DNA from: Macrostomum hystrix
Lineage: Eukaryota > Platyhelminthes > Macrostomidae
Assembly: GCA_950097015.1 (NCBI GenBank)
Contig: CATNEN010000033.1
Location: 496,001 to 560,000, forward strand
Reading direction: 5' to 3'
DNA: 64,000 nt
Part shown: positions 1-11,100 of the stretch, piece by piece
How positions within the stretch are numbered: position 1 is the first letter of the stretch
How the letters are laid out: the number at the start of each line of letters is the position of its first letter
Notes under the pieces: model-generated
The model's database searches: none
Seen by the model: the letters and a program-made list of their open reading frames with translations, nothing else
What the model was told of the DNA's origin: nothing
Program-made: the position numbers and the translations under genes

Positions 1-150
1 TCCAACGAGTCCAATCATGTCTCTGTCGGGTGGAGCCTTGTCCACGAAGCAGCCCATATAGAGAGGAGCGGCCTTGCGCTGGCTCAGCGACCCAGTGACC
101 AGCAGAGCAGCCATTGCTATGGCAACCAGAGATTTGGATTTTAGGGGCAT
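1..150 (-). CDS. WSC-domain secreted protein, N-terminal part (cut by window edge)
   Basis: The first 50 codons read leftwards off the window. The chosen ATG (148-150) has an in-frame TAG shortly upstream and opens a typical signal peptide (MPLKSKSLVAIAMAALLVTG). It is followed by the start of a WSC domain: a YMGCF core, then a PDRDMIGLVG stretch. This matches the YLGCY / DRDMQGLIGV stretch of the two paralogues at 2.8 kb and 5.1 kb. WSC domains are small cysteine-rich modules thought to bind carbohydrate, so an extracellular role is likely. The rest of the gene lies outside the window. Identity as a third family member is inferred from about 20 residues plus the shared layout. Confidence 0.6.
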   Translation of the reverse strand, partial: MPLKSKSLVAIAMAALLVTGSLSQRKAAPLYMGCFVDKAPPDRDMIGLVG

Positions 151-1158
151 TGGCGACAAGTTCTAGCAGCAGTTCTAGGTATGTTTTTTTATCGCATTTA
201 TATTTATTGCTGCTGCAAGCTAGTCCCAGGATCACGCTCGAGAAAGATTGTGTCGCAACTACATTAGGCTTTACTGTTTGCTGTTGCAAGGTTCTGCACC
301 GGAGGGGAAGTTTGAAAAAAGAAAGAATGGAGCAGATCGGATATTCACTAACAGGGAGGCACTGTTGGTAGTACAATAATAGGCCTGCCATTGTACCACG
401 AACAAAAAAATGCAAAAAGCAGAAACAGAAGGTAAAATAATCTGTTGGATGGGAGCTGGAGTGAGTCGGAAACAGTTTTGTGTCCCGAGACGGACCAGCT
501 GGCTTTGCCTCACGACCTTTACGAGCAGGCAGACTCAGCACTCCAGTCCTTCTACTTGCCGGCGAACTGTTATACTAAACATGCTGACAGAAGGCCGACA
601 ACCGGGGTCGCAATAATGCACAGGCCCTGGTGGCTAAATGTCCCAGTTTTGAACCCAAAGTTTCATAATACCGAGCCTAAACACACATACTTTTGCCGTC
701 AGCTCTTGCTTCTCAACTCGTTGACTCACTCGTATTTACAGTACGAGTAATTGAGACGAAATATTCAATACTGTTTTCACGAGCAACAACAAAACATGTC
801 AACAAAAGCATCTATACTCGCGATACGGTCATGTAAGGCTTGCATCAAATGCGCACATGGTTAGGGTGGCGGTGGGGTGGGTGACAGCACTTCATTTCAA
901 TCATTTCATGATTAATTTAACATGTTTACTGCACTTGGTGCCTTGATTATGAGCCAGGGCCTACGGAAGAGTGACGTTTTGCGCGTCACTGACGTTAGTT
1001 GCTATTTTTAGAAACCACGTGATTCCACGTGCAAGGTCCCTGCCTATATAAGAAGCACCGCTTCCTCGCTCCTCTTCATGAGTTTGTTTCATTCTAAAGA
1101 TTCAACTCCAGTTTGTGTCATATGTGCTATCGGTGTTCGAGTTCCCTGCATCTGTCTC

Positions 1159-1197
<39 letters not shown>

Positions 1198-1900
1198 TTG
1201 CAAGCTCCGTTCTGGCTAAGTCCCGAAACAAACGTTGCCTTCCATCCTCACTGGAGCTACCCAGGACTCTGATAGTCTGACTGTGCCTGGAAATCAGCAC
1301 GGTGTGCGACTCTCGAGACTTCTTGGCTTCATCCTTTCGGGCCAAGGACCCTTCACCTCACCGAAGGCCAAAGACCTGACGCCCTGGTGGCAGTACTACT
1401 ACGCAACATTTGACTTCACATTGGAGTCTACCGGATCCCGCAGTGTTCAGCAGGACAGCCGGTACAACAATATAGATTTCTGCCCAACGCTTCTTCGTCG
1501 TTGTCAATTTAGAATAACAAAAATGCAAAGCAAATCATATAAAGGGCAGAGAGAACTACAAGACGCTGATCTAAGCATGAAGCTAGAGAAAATTAATTGA
1601 GTAAGTCTCATAAAAAATCTACTGATTCATCTAGACACGGATGGAATTACGGTATTACCTTATTCTATTCATTTAGTAAGTTTTTGTCTGGTAATAAAAC
1701 AAGACGAAGACCACTAGTTAAGTAACATACTGGAGTTTTCCACTTAGTTCTTACAAAAAAAAATCGATTTGTGATATAGCTCGATCGTACGAGGCACTAC
1801 AAGAGTGTTTTAAACTAAACTATTGATCTGTACGAAATCTTATGCTATCGTCCAAATAGACTTTTCAAAGTGCATTAAAGTATTTAGCCAGCAGCAGTTT
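151..1900. other. Intergenic stretch with TATA-containing, LTR- or promoter-like block
   Basis: No convincing gene. Around 960-1100 there are TGACG and CACGTG-type motifs followed by a TATA box (CTATATAAGA, 1044-1053) and a GC-rich leader, which resembles a polymerase II promoter or the U3/R part of an LTR. A (GT)n run occupies 1161-1196. The short plus-strand ORF 1235-1600 has no recognisable domain. No matching second LTR was seen in the window. Confidence 0.3.
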
Positions 1901-1933
1901 AGAAAGGTTCAACTGGTCGTTACGCACAGCAGC

Positions 1934-2833
1934 TCAGCTGGCAATCCATACATCGCTGGAATCGCCGCCTCTCATAGCAGCAAATCGGCTGAGCCGGCAG
2001 AGGCCGCTGCTACTGTTGAAAGCGTGGGCCTGGCAGGTCCGAGCAGCCAGGCAGAGCACGGCGCAATGCACGCCATCCACCGCCAAAAGATTCCAACTAG
2101 ACGGGACTCGTACGATGCTAGGGTCGAAAACCACCAGTGGAGCGTCGGTGGCGGCGACTCTGCGGAACCGAAAACAGCCGCCACCGTAAGTGGAAGCTGC
2201 GAATGGAGCGAGTAAAGAATTTTCCTTAGAAGTAATAGGCTTCATGTGATAAAAATTATCCAACTTTCTTCCAATGGTCTCTCACAAATACTCGTAAATA
2301 ATTCGCAACTGCAGCCTGCAAAGCATTTGTCAAGATGGGACTAACAAGCCTTTGGGAAAGTTCTGGGAAATTTACTCTAAACTCTCACTCAAATAGGAAT
2401 TTTCGAAGATTGAGTTGAACAGCATGCCACCGCACTTCTGAGATGAACTCCCTGCGCAGCTCAATGAGCAGTTGGACTCCACCGCACTGCCCAGTGAGCC
2501 GAAGCTCCAGCCGCAGCTGCACTCCACTCCGTTCTGAACGGCAAAGTACGGAAGACCGCCAAAGGCGCAGACCTCGCTGCACAGCTGCACCGTCATGCGC
2601 TGACTGGACAGAATTCCCTGGCTCGTGTAGTTAACGTTAAACGGACCGAGCCTGTCGACTCCAATTAGGCCTTGCATATCCCTGTCAGGCATCCGGGCAT
2701 CCCTGTAGCAGCCCAGGTAGCTGATTGTGGTGACAGTTCGCTGAGCCAGTGACTGCTCAATGATCAGAGAGGTAGCCGTGACTACTATCATGACTGCGAG
2801 ACTCAAAGCCATCGCCTTCGCTGATAAGTCCAT
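1934..2833 (-). CDS. Secreted WSC plus PAN/Apple-like protein, two exons
   Basis: Exon 1 is 2833-2389, exon 2 is 2196-1934, giving 235 residues. The start ATG opens a signal peptide (MALSLAVMIVVTATSL region). A single WSC domain follows, from YLGCYRD to the SSSQKCGG region. The coding frame meets a GTGAGA donor in phase 1 just after the conserved ENSYL. An acceptor with a good pyrimidine tract (ending TTCGCAG) restores the same phase. Exon 2 encodes a PAN/Apple-like cysteine pattern (HCAVLC, then RTCQAHAF, then GLCRLS) and ends in TGA. The donor position and phase are shared with the paralogue at 5.1 kb. WSC and PAN modules both occur in extracellular carbohydrate- or protein-binding proteins, so a secreted lectin-like or mucus protein is plausible. 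Read without splicing, exon 1 stops after five further codons, so the splice is the better model. Confidence 0.65.
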
Positions 2834-3585
2834 CAGTCGGATGCAATAATTTGAGTTCAAATTATCCGCAACTCGATCTATTCAGCAGAATTCTTTTGAA
2901 AGAATTTGACACAAAGGTAGATATGTAGACAGAGTCACAAAGGGTGTTTGAGCAGCTTAAGCTTCTTGGAGAGGTTCATTGTTCCCATAATTTCAAGAGT
3001 CCATTGGCCAAACTGTTTCTGAAGCCATCGACGCAGGAAAAGCTGACTTGTTGAAAGTATTTAGTCAGCATTATTGATGCTTTGCTATCACTTTGTGTAG
3101 ACTTGAATCATGCTCTTCTTACTTTTCTTCGCTTGCAATTGTCAAGTGGCAGTCAAAGTTGGTGCCATGCTTTGCAGCAGGTCTAAACGCTTTGTGACCT
3201 CGAAGTTGCGATATTTTAAAGCTACAAAGCAAACTTTGCAAGAAAGAAAGCTGAAGCTACGCCAGCTTTTACCAAAATACGGCACCAAGCACTTTGGATT
3301 TCCCTTGTAGGATCATACATGTGCACACTGCAAGCTGTAGTACAAATATTGGGATCATACATGCGAGGAAGCTACAGAAAAAGTTTTGGGATCAATATGG
3401 TATCAGGAATCTCCTTCGTTATCGCAGATTAAAACTCCGATCAGACCCATACGGCCGTAATTCCGACACGATTTAGTCTAGTTGGAGCTGCCAATCGTGT
3501 CCTAATCATCTAACAGCTAGTCAATCAGGGGCTCGTGTCGCGTCGTGTCATGTCGTCACCGCCGTCAAAGTATTTCACTCTTTAA

Positions 3586-3945
3586 AATGGTACCAAAGAG
3601 CAATCGCGTCTACGTCGTGGAAGCTACTTCCCGCAGTCAAAAACTGCTCAACTCTTTTCCCAAACGGTGTCTGGGTTCGCGACTGCGGCTCAGGAACTCG
3701 CCAGTTTTTACTGCAGGCTGTTGGCCATGTACAAACCCAAGCTTGAAGCCAGCGTCCCTCCTTCTTGTTCGCGATGTGGTATCGCCGACGACACCACGAC
3801 TCACCTGTTAGCCTGTCCGACCAATCCGACGATCTTTCAACCGATCGAACTCTCGAGAAATCCTTAGTTAATCCTAAAGGCGTTATCGAACTCATCGAAA
3901 CACTATATCCGTGCGAGGCCCAAGGACCGGGTACGCCCCAGTAGC
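3586..3945 (+). pseudogene. 3' end of a decayed non-LTR retrotransposon (LINE)
   Basis: The plus strand from 3586 encodes a C-terminal segment with the zinc-finger-like pattern SCSRCG...THLLACPTNPT, typical of the region after reverse transcriptase and RNase H in jockey-like LINEs (C-x2-C-x(n)-H-x4-C, then a LW/NP-type stretch). The frame stops after SRNP and continues in another frame (LVNPKGVIELIETLYP), so at least one frameshift is present. Nothing upstream looks like a full reverse transcriptase, so the copy is 5'-truncated, as most LINE copies are. The 3' side ends in a GCGC/CACA-rich tail (about 3960-4000). Assignment rests on motif pattern only. Confidence 0.45.
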
Positions 3946-4089
3946 CTGGGCTACCACAAAAAAACGCGCGCGCGCACACACACACACATACACACACACC
4001 TGCTTAATAAACGTAAGTCAAGCCCTTTCTCGAGAGGCCCTAATATAGACCGATGAAAAGAAATGAAATTGCCAACATAAGTTTAAAGT

Positions 4090-4123
4090 GCCGAAGCTTT
4101 TCGTCCTAAGCGGACATCGTCAG
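4090..4123 (-). ncRNA. Hammerhead ribozyme motif in left (inverted) arm
   Basis: Exact reverse-complement copy of the motif in the right arm, with the same CTGACGA core, GTCC/GGAC stem II, GAAA box and AAGCTT palindrome. It would be functional only in minus-strand transcripts. Confidence 0.5.
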
Positions 4124-4198
4124 GGTCGATTTATTGAAAACGAAAACACTGGTATTTAAAAGTAGGTTGTTGCACATTGTGAGTTAACATTGTGAGTT

Positions 4199-4396
4199 GA
4201 CCCGGACCGGGACCATTTGCTAGGTTGCGATAGTTGTTGTAATAAGGAGCCACTTGAACTGTTCAAAGTTGTTGACACGTGTAGGCAAGATTACAAACTG
4301 ACCATTCTTGAAGCCATGTACATCAAGGCCCTCAAGCCAAACCTTAATGTCCAATTAGCGGGGAACGGTGCAAGCCAACAGCTCCAAGTGTTCTGA
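4199..4396 (+). pseudogene. Penelope-like element endonuclease C-terminus (fragment)
   Basis: The plus-strand frame ending at TGA 4394-4396 reads TCRQDYKLTILEAMYIKALK followed by PNLNVQ. This is the E-A-x-x-I-K...P-x-L-N signature that closes the GIY-YIG endonuclease domain of Penelope-like retroelements. Only the last 60 or so residues are present, with reverse transcriptase and the catalytic GIY-YIG strand missing. The fragment begins right after the left inverted arm. It is a dead remnant. Confidence 0.6.
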
Positions 4397-4618
4397 CGTA
4401 TGAGGCACGCTCTCTCTCTGAGTTGTGTGTGCGCTCCTCTCCAACCTCTGGTTCGCCTTTTGACCTGCCCATCGGACTTTATCTCACAATGTACAATAAC
4501 CTTTTAAACACCTACGTTTTCGTTTCTCAATAAATCGACCCTGTCCATCGGACTTTAACTCACAATGTGCAACAACCTACTTTTAAATACCAGTGTTTTC
4601 GTTTTCAATAAATCGACC

Positions 4619-4652
4619 CTGACGATGTCCGCTTAGGACGAAAAGCTTCGGC
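4619..4652 (+). ncRNA. Hammerhead ribozyme motif in right Penelope-like arm
   Basis: The sequence contains the conserved core CTGACGA (4619-4625), a stem II (GTCC, loop GCTTA, GGAC) and the GAAA box (4640-4643). It then has the self-complementary hexamer AAGCTT, whose last T and the following C give a UH cleavage context. This fits a type I hammerhead with a very short stem III, which in Penelope-like elements is thought to act as a dimer. Stem I is weak (CC with GG next to the core). Activity is untested. Confidence 0.55.
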
Positions 4653-4734
4653 ACTTTAAACTTATGTTGGCAATTTCATTTCTTTTCCTGTTGCTTATAA
4701 AGCGAGTTACCTTACCAGACCGATGAAAACTTAC

Positions 4735-5143
4735 ATAGGTACACATTTTCGTATACGGAGTTGTACCAGATGCCACCGCACTTCTGTGATGAACTCCCTG
4801 TGCAGCTCATCGAGCAGTTGGACTCCACCGCACTGCCCAGCGAGCCGAAGCTCCAGCCGCAGCTGCACTCCGCTCCGTTCTGCACGGCAAAGTACGGAAG
4901 ACCGCCAAAGGCGCAGACCTCGCTGCACAGCTGCACCGTCATGCGCTGACTGGACAGAATTCCCTGGCTCGTGAAGTTGACGGTGAACGGACCAAGCCTG
5001 GCGACTCCAATTAGGCCTTGCATATCCCTGTGGGGCATCGGGGCATCCCTGTAGCAGCCCAGGTAGCTGATTGTGGTGACAGTTCGCTGAGCTAGCGACT
5101 GTGCAATTAACAATGCGGCCATCAGAGAAATACGTTGCTTCAT
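4735..5143 (-). CDS. WSC-domain secreted protein, exon 1 (downstream exon not found)
   Basis: ATG at 5143 starts a signal peptide (MKQRISLMAALLIAQSLAQ). One WSC domain follows, from YLGCYRDAPMPHRDMQG to the SSSQKCGGIW region. It is nearly identical in sequence to the gene at 2.8 kb, so the two are recent duplicates. The conserved ENVYL is followed by a perfect GTAAGT donor (4734-4729) in phase 1, the same position and phase as in the paralogue. A Penelope-like element lies six bases or fewer inside the intron from that donor. No matching PAN-like second exon was found between the element and the 2.8-kb gene. The 3' part may be lost, or the intron may be read through to the TGA at about 4712 (adding CKFSSVW). 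Confidence 0.6.
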
Positions 5144-5179
5144 TGTAGCGAGTAGGGAAAATTTTGCAGCAACTCAAGG

Positions 5180-7440
5180 CTTCTCTTTTTGCAGCAGCTC
5201 ATACAAACTGTCTTTGTTTTGTGAGGCTGTGGGGCTAAAAACCTGTCATATGTCAGTCTAAAGTAGAAATAGAAGTACCATTGTAGCATTCTTAGAACAA
5301 ATTCAAGGAGGAATTGCACGGTTGCTACTAAGCTATTGATCAGTTAAGCGCCTCACCACTCCCAGCAACGCGTACTTCACACTATGTCTTTCAATTTGAG
5401 CAAACATGCCAGAGTGCAATTCTCACTATTGTCATTGATTATCATGGCTTTAATATATAGTTTGCCTTATGCGGGAAATACTATACCTGCCTTCTAAAAA
5501 ATTTGCACAAAACGCGATTGCACGTCCTGTGTTGTTTAGCAGTGTTGTTTAGTAGTCCTTGGTTTTCGCTGCAGAACAGGGCGCGAGCAGCACAAGCAAT
5601 AGTTTATGGCAAGAGAAACTCATATTATGTCTGGCAAGTAAATGGATATGGAAGCTATGAGCTACATGTAGATACATGCAACTTTCTCTGAGAAAATTGT
5701 GTTGTTGACTTGTTGGCTCGGCAGGTGATTTCATCATTTCACAATTTCAACAAAGTTGTAACTTGCTTAAAAAGACGCTTTCTTTTTTAAAATTTTTCGT
5801 AGCCTAGTCGTAGATTTTTATCTGCCATTCCGTCTCCCTTGCTTTCTTGTCCCTCTATCTTTCTGTTAGGGTTATTTTCTTTGTTATGTATTTATCTCAA
5901 TGATGCCACCAAAGTTGTACCAGGTCTTTACTTCTTAAGCTAATTAATTATCTAATTTCACCGAATGCTACCAAAGTTGTTGCAGGGCAAAATTATTAAT
6001 TAAGATCCCACCGCTGTTGACTTAATTTAATAGATTTTTAACTGGCGGTCCTTAAATGGGCCATTCTAACTTCTCAAATGGTAGCGTATGAATTTGCACG
6101 AGCGGTATTTAGGCAACTGTATGCGTCTCCAGTCAATTAGGCGTCCCCGAGATTAGAGTTTAGCAGTTTCCCTTTTGTAATATTCTTAGTATAATTCTGA
6201 GTATAATTCTTAGTATAGTTCTGAGTATGGTTCTGTGTATAGTTCTGAGTATCGTTCTGAGTATAGTTCTGAGTATAGTTCTGAGTATGGTTCTGAGTAT
6301 ATTTCTCACTACTATCTTCTCTTAAAATGAATAACACAATGTAACACTTCAAACTTCGAAATTTGCTTTAAAACACACACTTAACACTTTACACTTTACA
6401 CTTTACACAACTTAACACACAACTCACAACTTCAACTTCAACTTCAACTTCAACTTCAACTTCAACTTCAACTTTATTTTCTTGGTAAAAAATTGCAGCT
6501 ATATATATACAGTAAAACTTAGCGTTTGTTTAAATTGAAACATTTTACATTAATATTGTGCATACGGTACAAATTAAAACAAAAGATTTATATATAGTAT
6601 TATTTTTGTTACGGTAAAAAGTTAAAAAAAAATTTTTTGGCGCGCTTTTAATTTTTTTTTATTTTTACGCATTTTATAGAAAACATATTTACAAAGAAAC
6701 TTATTTACAATAATGAAACGAAAACTAAAATACACTGTTATATTTCTCTTAATCACCTTAATCTTAATCTTAATCTTAATCTTAATCTTAATCATCTTAG
6801 TCATATAGACACAGCTGTTGCATTGCCAAATCAGTCAAAAACTTGCTTTAGTTTTATTATTTACAAGCAGTCTCTAAGAAAGACATTATTTTTATGTAAA
6901 AAACATGCAAAAAACTAGGTTGCTGCATTTTCTATTATTTTTTGTAGCTAGGTATAGCAATTTAGCAAAAGTAAAAATAGTTCTATTGATTTAGCCATTT
7001 TGCAGATTATGTAAATTATTACACTTGAAAAACTTTAAATCAACAATCAGACATTGTGGTATTATACTAGTCTTTTATGACCATATTTTTTATTTATTAA
7101 TAAAATAAAATAGTTGTACCCATTTCTGTACCTATTAGTTATCTATTAGTTAGCTAGCTCCATGAATTTCTATTTGTAGTGCTTAGCATGGTAAACTCAC
7201 TAAATGATTATATTTGTACTTTTATAGCTCTTTTGAAAACTTAATTGCCAACACAGTTCTTATCATTAGTTTGTTAGAGGATAACAGGCTGTCCTTAAGT
7301 ACTATTGGGATAATTCTTAAGGACACAGTTCTAGTGTCTCTATAGAAAACAGGCATCATTTTCATAGTGTCTCTTCTGGCTGAAGACTGTTTCTCTTGTG
7401 CAGCTACATGCTTGACCTTGCTGTTTAGTAACCGATGATG
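5180..7440. other. AT-rich intergenic stretch with simple repeats
   Basis: No gene recognised. It contains a degenerate 12-bp array (AGTATAGTTCTG type, about 6176-6305), a TTTACAC-type run (about 6375-6410), a (CTTCAA)n run (about 6426-6473) and a (CTTAAT)n run (about 6757-6793). The remainder is AT-rich single-copy sequence without features I can name. Confidence 0.6.
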
Positions 7441-7479
7441 ATACTCGTGCAGCCCCTAACTCCACATTGGTATGCTTGA

Positions 7480-7832
7480 TGACAGGCTTGTCCCGAGTGA
7501 CCTCGGGATAAACAGCAAAAGCAGCCCAAAATTCTCAATCAATAAGCTGCTTGAAGTTTGAACATTTCCAAAGTTTGTGAGACTCCTGGCAAAGGGTGTG
7601 CATTCTGTTTAAGTGGTGGCCTGAATCTTGATATTCGACAAAATGGCTCCTTGTTGAACCATTCAATCATGCACAATCTCCATGGCTTCTGTCTGGAACG
7701 CGGCTTCCATCAGCAGCCGCTCTCGCAGCATCCTGTCTGTGCCCATTGAACAGCCAGTGCCAGTACTGTGCCACCATCGGCTCAGGCATATTCTTCTGCA
7801 GTTTTTGCATAAATGCCATGTTCTGCAAAGAA
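7480..7832 (-). pseudogene. Decayed coding-like segment of unknown family, divergent to piwi
   Basis: On the minus strand an excellent acceptor (TTTTTTTCTTTGCAG, about 7817-7831) leads into a frame reading NMAFMQKLQKNMPEPMVAQY then WHWLFNGH. Coding potential then jumps frame (RERLLMEAAFQTEAMEIVHD) and jumps again (MIEWFNKEPFCRISRFRPPL). Three short open pieces in three frames suggest an eroded exon or transposon remnant rather than a living gene. I do not recognise the family. Confidence 0.25.
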
Positions 7833-8154
7833 AAAAATAGTCCCCTTGCCTAAACGGCAGTAATCATCTTCCTCCTTTGGGTCACTGCACTCATGCGGCT
7901 TGAGAATGCTGTTAGAATTACTCTAGAGACAGTAGAGAGTAGAAACGTCTTCATCTCCTGATCGCAGTCAGATTTTTTCTTGCATACCTATCAAATGTGT
8001 AGAACCTGATAAAAACTATCTCAAATGGTAAAAATTCTTAACTTTGCTATGAAGTTTTGCTAAATTCGAATATTTGCTGTAGTCAGTGGATTAAGAATTC
8101 GAGATGCCGCGCAGAATGTTTTTATTCTAATCAATCTAATGTTTGTTTTCAGCC

Positions 8155-11100
8155 ATGAGCTTCGGTCGAGGCTTTAGTCGCAGTTTGCTCATCGGCCTGA
8201 CACAGCAGGCAGATGCTCCTGCTACCCCCACTGCTGCTGCTACTGCCTCAGCCTCAGGTGACTCCTCAACCGCTGATGCCTCATCATCTTCAATTGGTCG
8301 GGCCAGGACTTCGGCTCCGGTGCCTCAGGATGCCTCGGGCCCCTGCTTTGCCTTTGGTCGCGGCTCTGGAGCTGCATCTGCTCCCGCTGCTGTTGCTGCT
8401 GGCCCAAGCGGTGACTCCGCTTCCAGGACATCGCCAACCGTGACAACTTTCGGCCGCGGCTCTGTCCCACTTAGTCGGGACGCTTCAACCGGGGCGCCGG
8501 CAGCCGCATTCGGTCGCGGCTTTGGACGCGGCCTGGCTGCCGAAGCTGCAGCTTTGCCAGACTCGTTGAACCGGCTCAGTGTGCAAGACGCCACAGCAGC
8601 AGCCGCTGTGCAGCCTGCTCAGTCGCGACCCGCGCGTCTCAGGCTATCGCAGGTGCAGCGAGTGGGTCCGGCAGACAAGCAGGGCTCGGCTGGCCAGCGC
8701 CTGACACTGGGTGTCAATTTCTTGCGGGTGGAAGGCGCGGACTGCCTGGTGTATCAGTACAGCATCGTTTTCAAACCCAGCGTGGACTCTCGAATGCAGC
8801 GGGACAGGCTTGTCATGTCCATTCAGGACCCGGACTTCCAGAGCGTGCCAGGCCGCGTGCCCTCGGGCAACTCGCTCTACACCAACAGGCCGCTGCCCAG
8901 GGAGTGCGGCGTGTACCAGGCTGCCTCCGGCAACATGCGAGTGTCCATCCAGCTGCAACTGGTTGGCACTGCCACTTTGTCCAGCCTGCCCAGCGTCTAC
9001 AACATAATCTTCCGCTCCATCCAGGCTCGGATGGACCTCATCGAAGTTCGCCGGCATTATTACAACCCGCACGCCAGCGAGAGAGTTCCCGGCCAGCAGA
9101 TGGAGGTGAGTGGCGCAAACTCAAAGTCCTGCTAAAATCACTGGGTCAGCTGTTTGAGTACAAGCCAGACATGTGGGTGTGTGGGTTGGTGCCAGCCATG
9201 TGGGTGTGTGGGTAGGTGCCAGCCATGTGGGTGTGTGGGTTGGTGCCAGACATGTGGGTGTGTGTGTAGATGCAAACAATATGGGTGTTGTTGTGGCTGC
9301 TAGCCAAATAAGCGAGGCGAGGCCAAGTCCAGTTAACCAAGGGTGAGGGTGCTCTCTCGCGTAGCGAGAGCCGTGTATATATATTATTGAACCTCACATG
9401 TACATTGATTACATAAGTACACTATGAGCAAATGTGCACATAGGTCATTCACAACATCATCCCCCCTCCAAAGAGATGACAGGCAACGGGCGGGATGGCA
9501 TAGTTTGAGACATGCATTTAATCAGTTCGTATCGCATGTGATTGCTCTCTCCACAACAGTCACTTGAGTCACATGTCGGTTCACACTCAATCGTGGGTCA
9601 CGACACTGCCGAACCGTTGAGGCGGTGCACGATGCCTCTCAGAACGACGCAGCGGTGGCATTGGTGGCGCCGGGCTTGTCGGCGCACCCGCTGGCTGGGG
9701 TGGCAGCTCACCGTCACCGTCATCGTCGCACCAGCCGCGGCGGTTGTCTGGGATGCAGCGGCTGATGTGCCAGCGACTGCCATCGGTTAGCGTCAGTGTG
9801 TTGCCGTTGCGACCGACGACCGTCATCGGCTCGGAGATGCCGCTGCCGAGTTTGCTTTTCTTCGGTCGGCGTACGCGGACACGACTGCCGACGGTCAATG
9901 CGTCGCTCCGCGGTTGCTGATTCTGCTTGGAAGGTTTCCGGCGACTTTCGGCTCGCTGCTGTTGTTCCTGGACGGTGCGCCGCAGCGCCTGGCTGGGCGC
10001 GGACTCAGGCTCGGCCGGTTGAAGCCGGTCAAGATGCAGGCGAAGCTTCCGCCCTAGCATCATCTCGGCCGGGGTCTTCTTGGTCAGCGCGTGTTCAGCC
10101 GATCGATACGCTAGCAGGAGTTCCTGCACAGCTTGCTTCATGGCCACGCCGTCGGCCAACAGGGCTCGTAGAGAAGACTTGATGAAGCCGTTGAACCTTT
10201 CGACTCCGCCGTTCTGCTGCGGACAATAGAATGGAGTCCGGCGATGCTTGATGCCAAGTGAGCTGAGGAAGTCCGTGAACTCGCTCGACACGAATTGTGG
10301 TCCGTTGTCAGTTGTGATCTCGTCTGGCAGGCCCCAGCGGACGAACAGGCTGCGAAGGGCCTCGATGCAGGCAGTAGAGGTTACGGATGAAGACGCGATG
10401 ATCTCGGGCCACTTGGAGTAGAGGTCGTGGACTACGATGAGGAATCTGTGCGAATTTGGCGCTTCGGTTGCCGGGAGCTCTCCGACGATGTCGACTTGGA
10501 GCTGTCTCCACGGGCCGGCTGGTAGTTCCGTGGTTGACCAGGGCACCTTGATCGGCTTGAACGCCTTCTCCGACAGAATGCAGGCACTGCAGTTCCTCAC
10601 GAATGTCTCCACGTCGCTGTCAATGCGCGGCCACCAGACAGTTTCGCGGCATCGCGCCTTGACCTTCGCCACGCCGAGATGCCCTTGATGCGCCTCCGTC
10701 AACACCAGGTCGCGGAGTGAGGCTGGGATGACCGCACGGCTGCCTCTCGCCAGACAGCGCCCGTCGTTCCACAGGCAGAGCTCGTGCTGCACCTGATGGA
10801 AACCCTTCAGGTCGCTAGGAGTCTCGGTGGGCCATCCGTTGAGCACGAACTGAACGACTCGCTGCAGTTGGTCATCGCTAGCTGTGGCCTCGGCGAGCTG
10901 AGCAACTGAAATAGGCTCGGAGCTCCTGGCAAGCACTAGGTTGATGTCTGACTCAGTTTGACGTTGATCAATCGATTCTTGGCCGATCTTTTTACGATCG
11001 TAGCCGTAGCGGGACAGAAAGTCAGGTTGGACGTTTAGCTTACCAGGAACATACTCGATGTCAAAATCGTAGACGAAGAGTCGCTCACACCAGCGTTGAA

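Larger units (their letters stand above)
4056..4716 (+). mobile_element. Truncated Penelope-like element with inverted terminal repeats
   Basis: Two perfectly matching 132-bp arms lie in inverted orientation (4056-4187 and 4555-4686). Between them is the C-terminal end of a GIY-YIG-type endonuclease reading frame (stop at 4396). An extra 30-bp tail follows the right arm (4687-4716). The 13-mer AGACCGATGAAAA occurs on both flanks (4047-4059 and 4717-4729) and looks like a target-site duplication. A diverged partial extra copy of the arm sits at about 4468-4543, directly before the right arm. Inverted or tandem pseudo-LTRs, a short tail extension, 5' truncation and hammerhead motifs are established features of Penelope-like elements. 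The element lies in or next to the WSC gene whose donor is at 4734. Confidence 0.7.
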
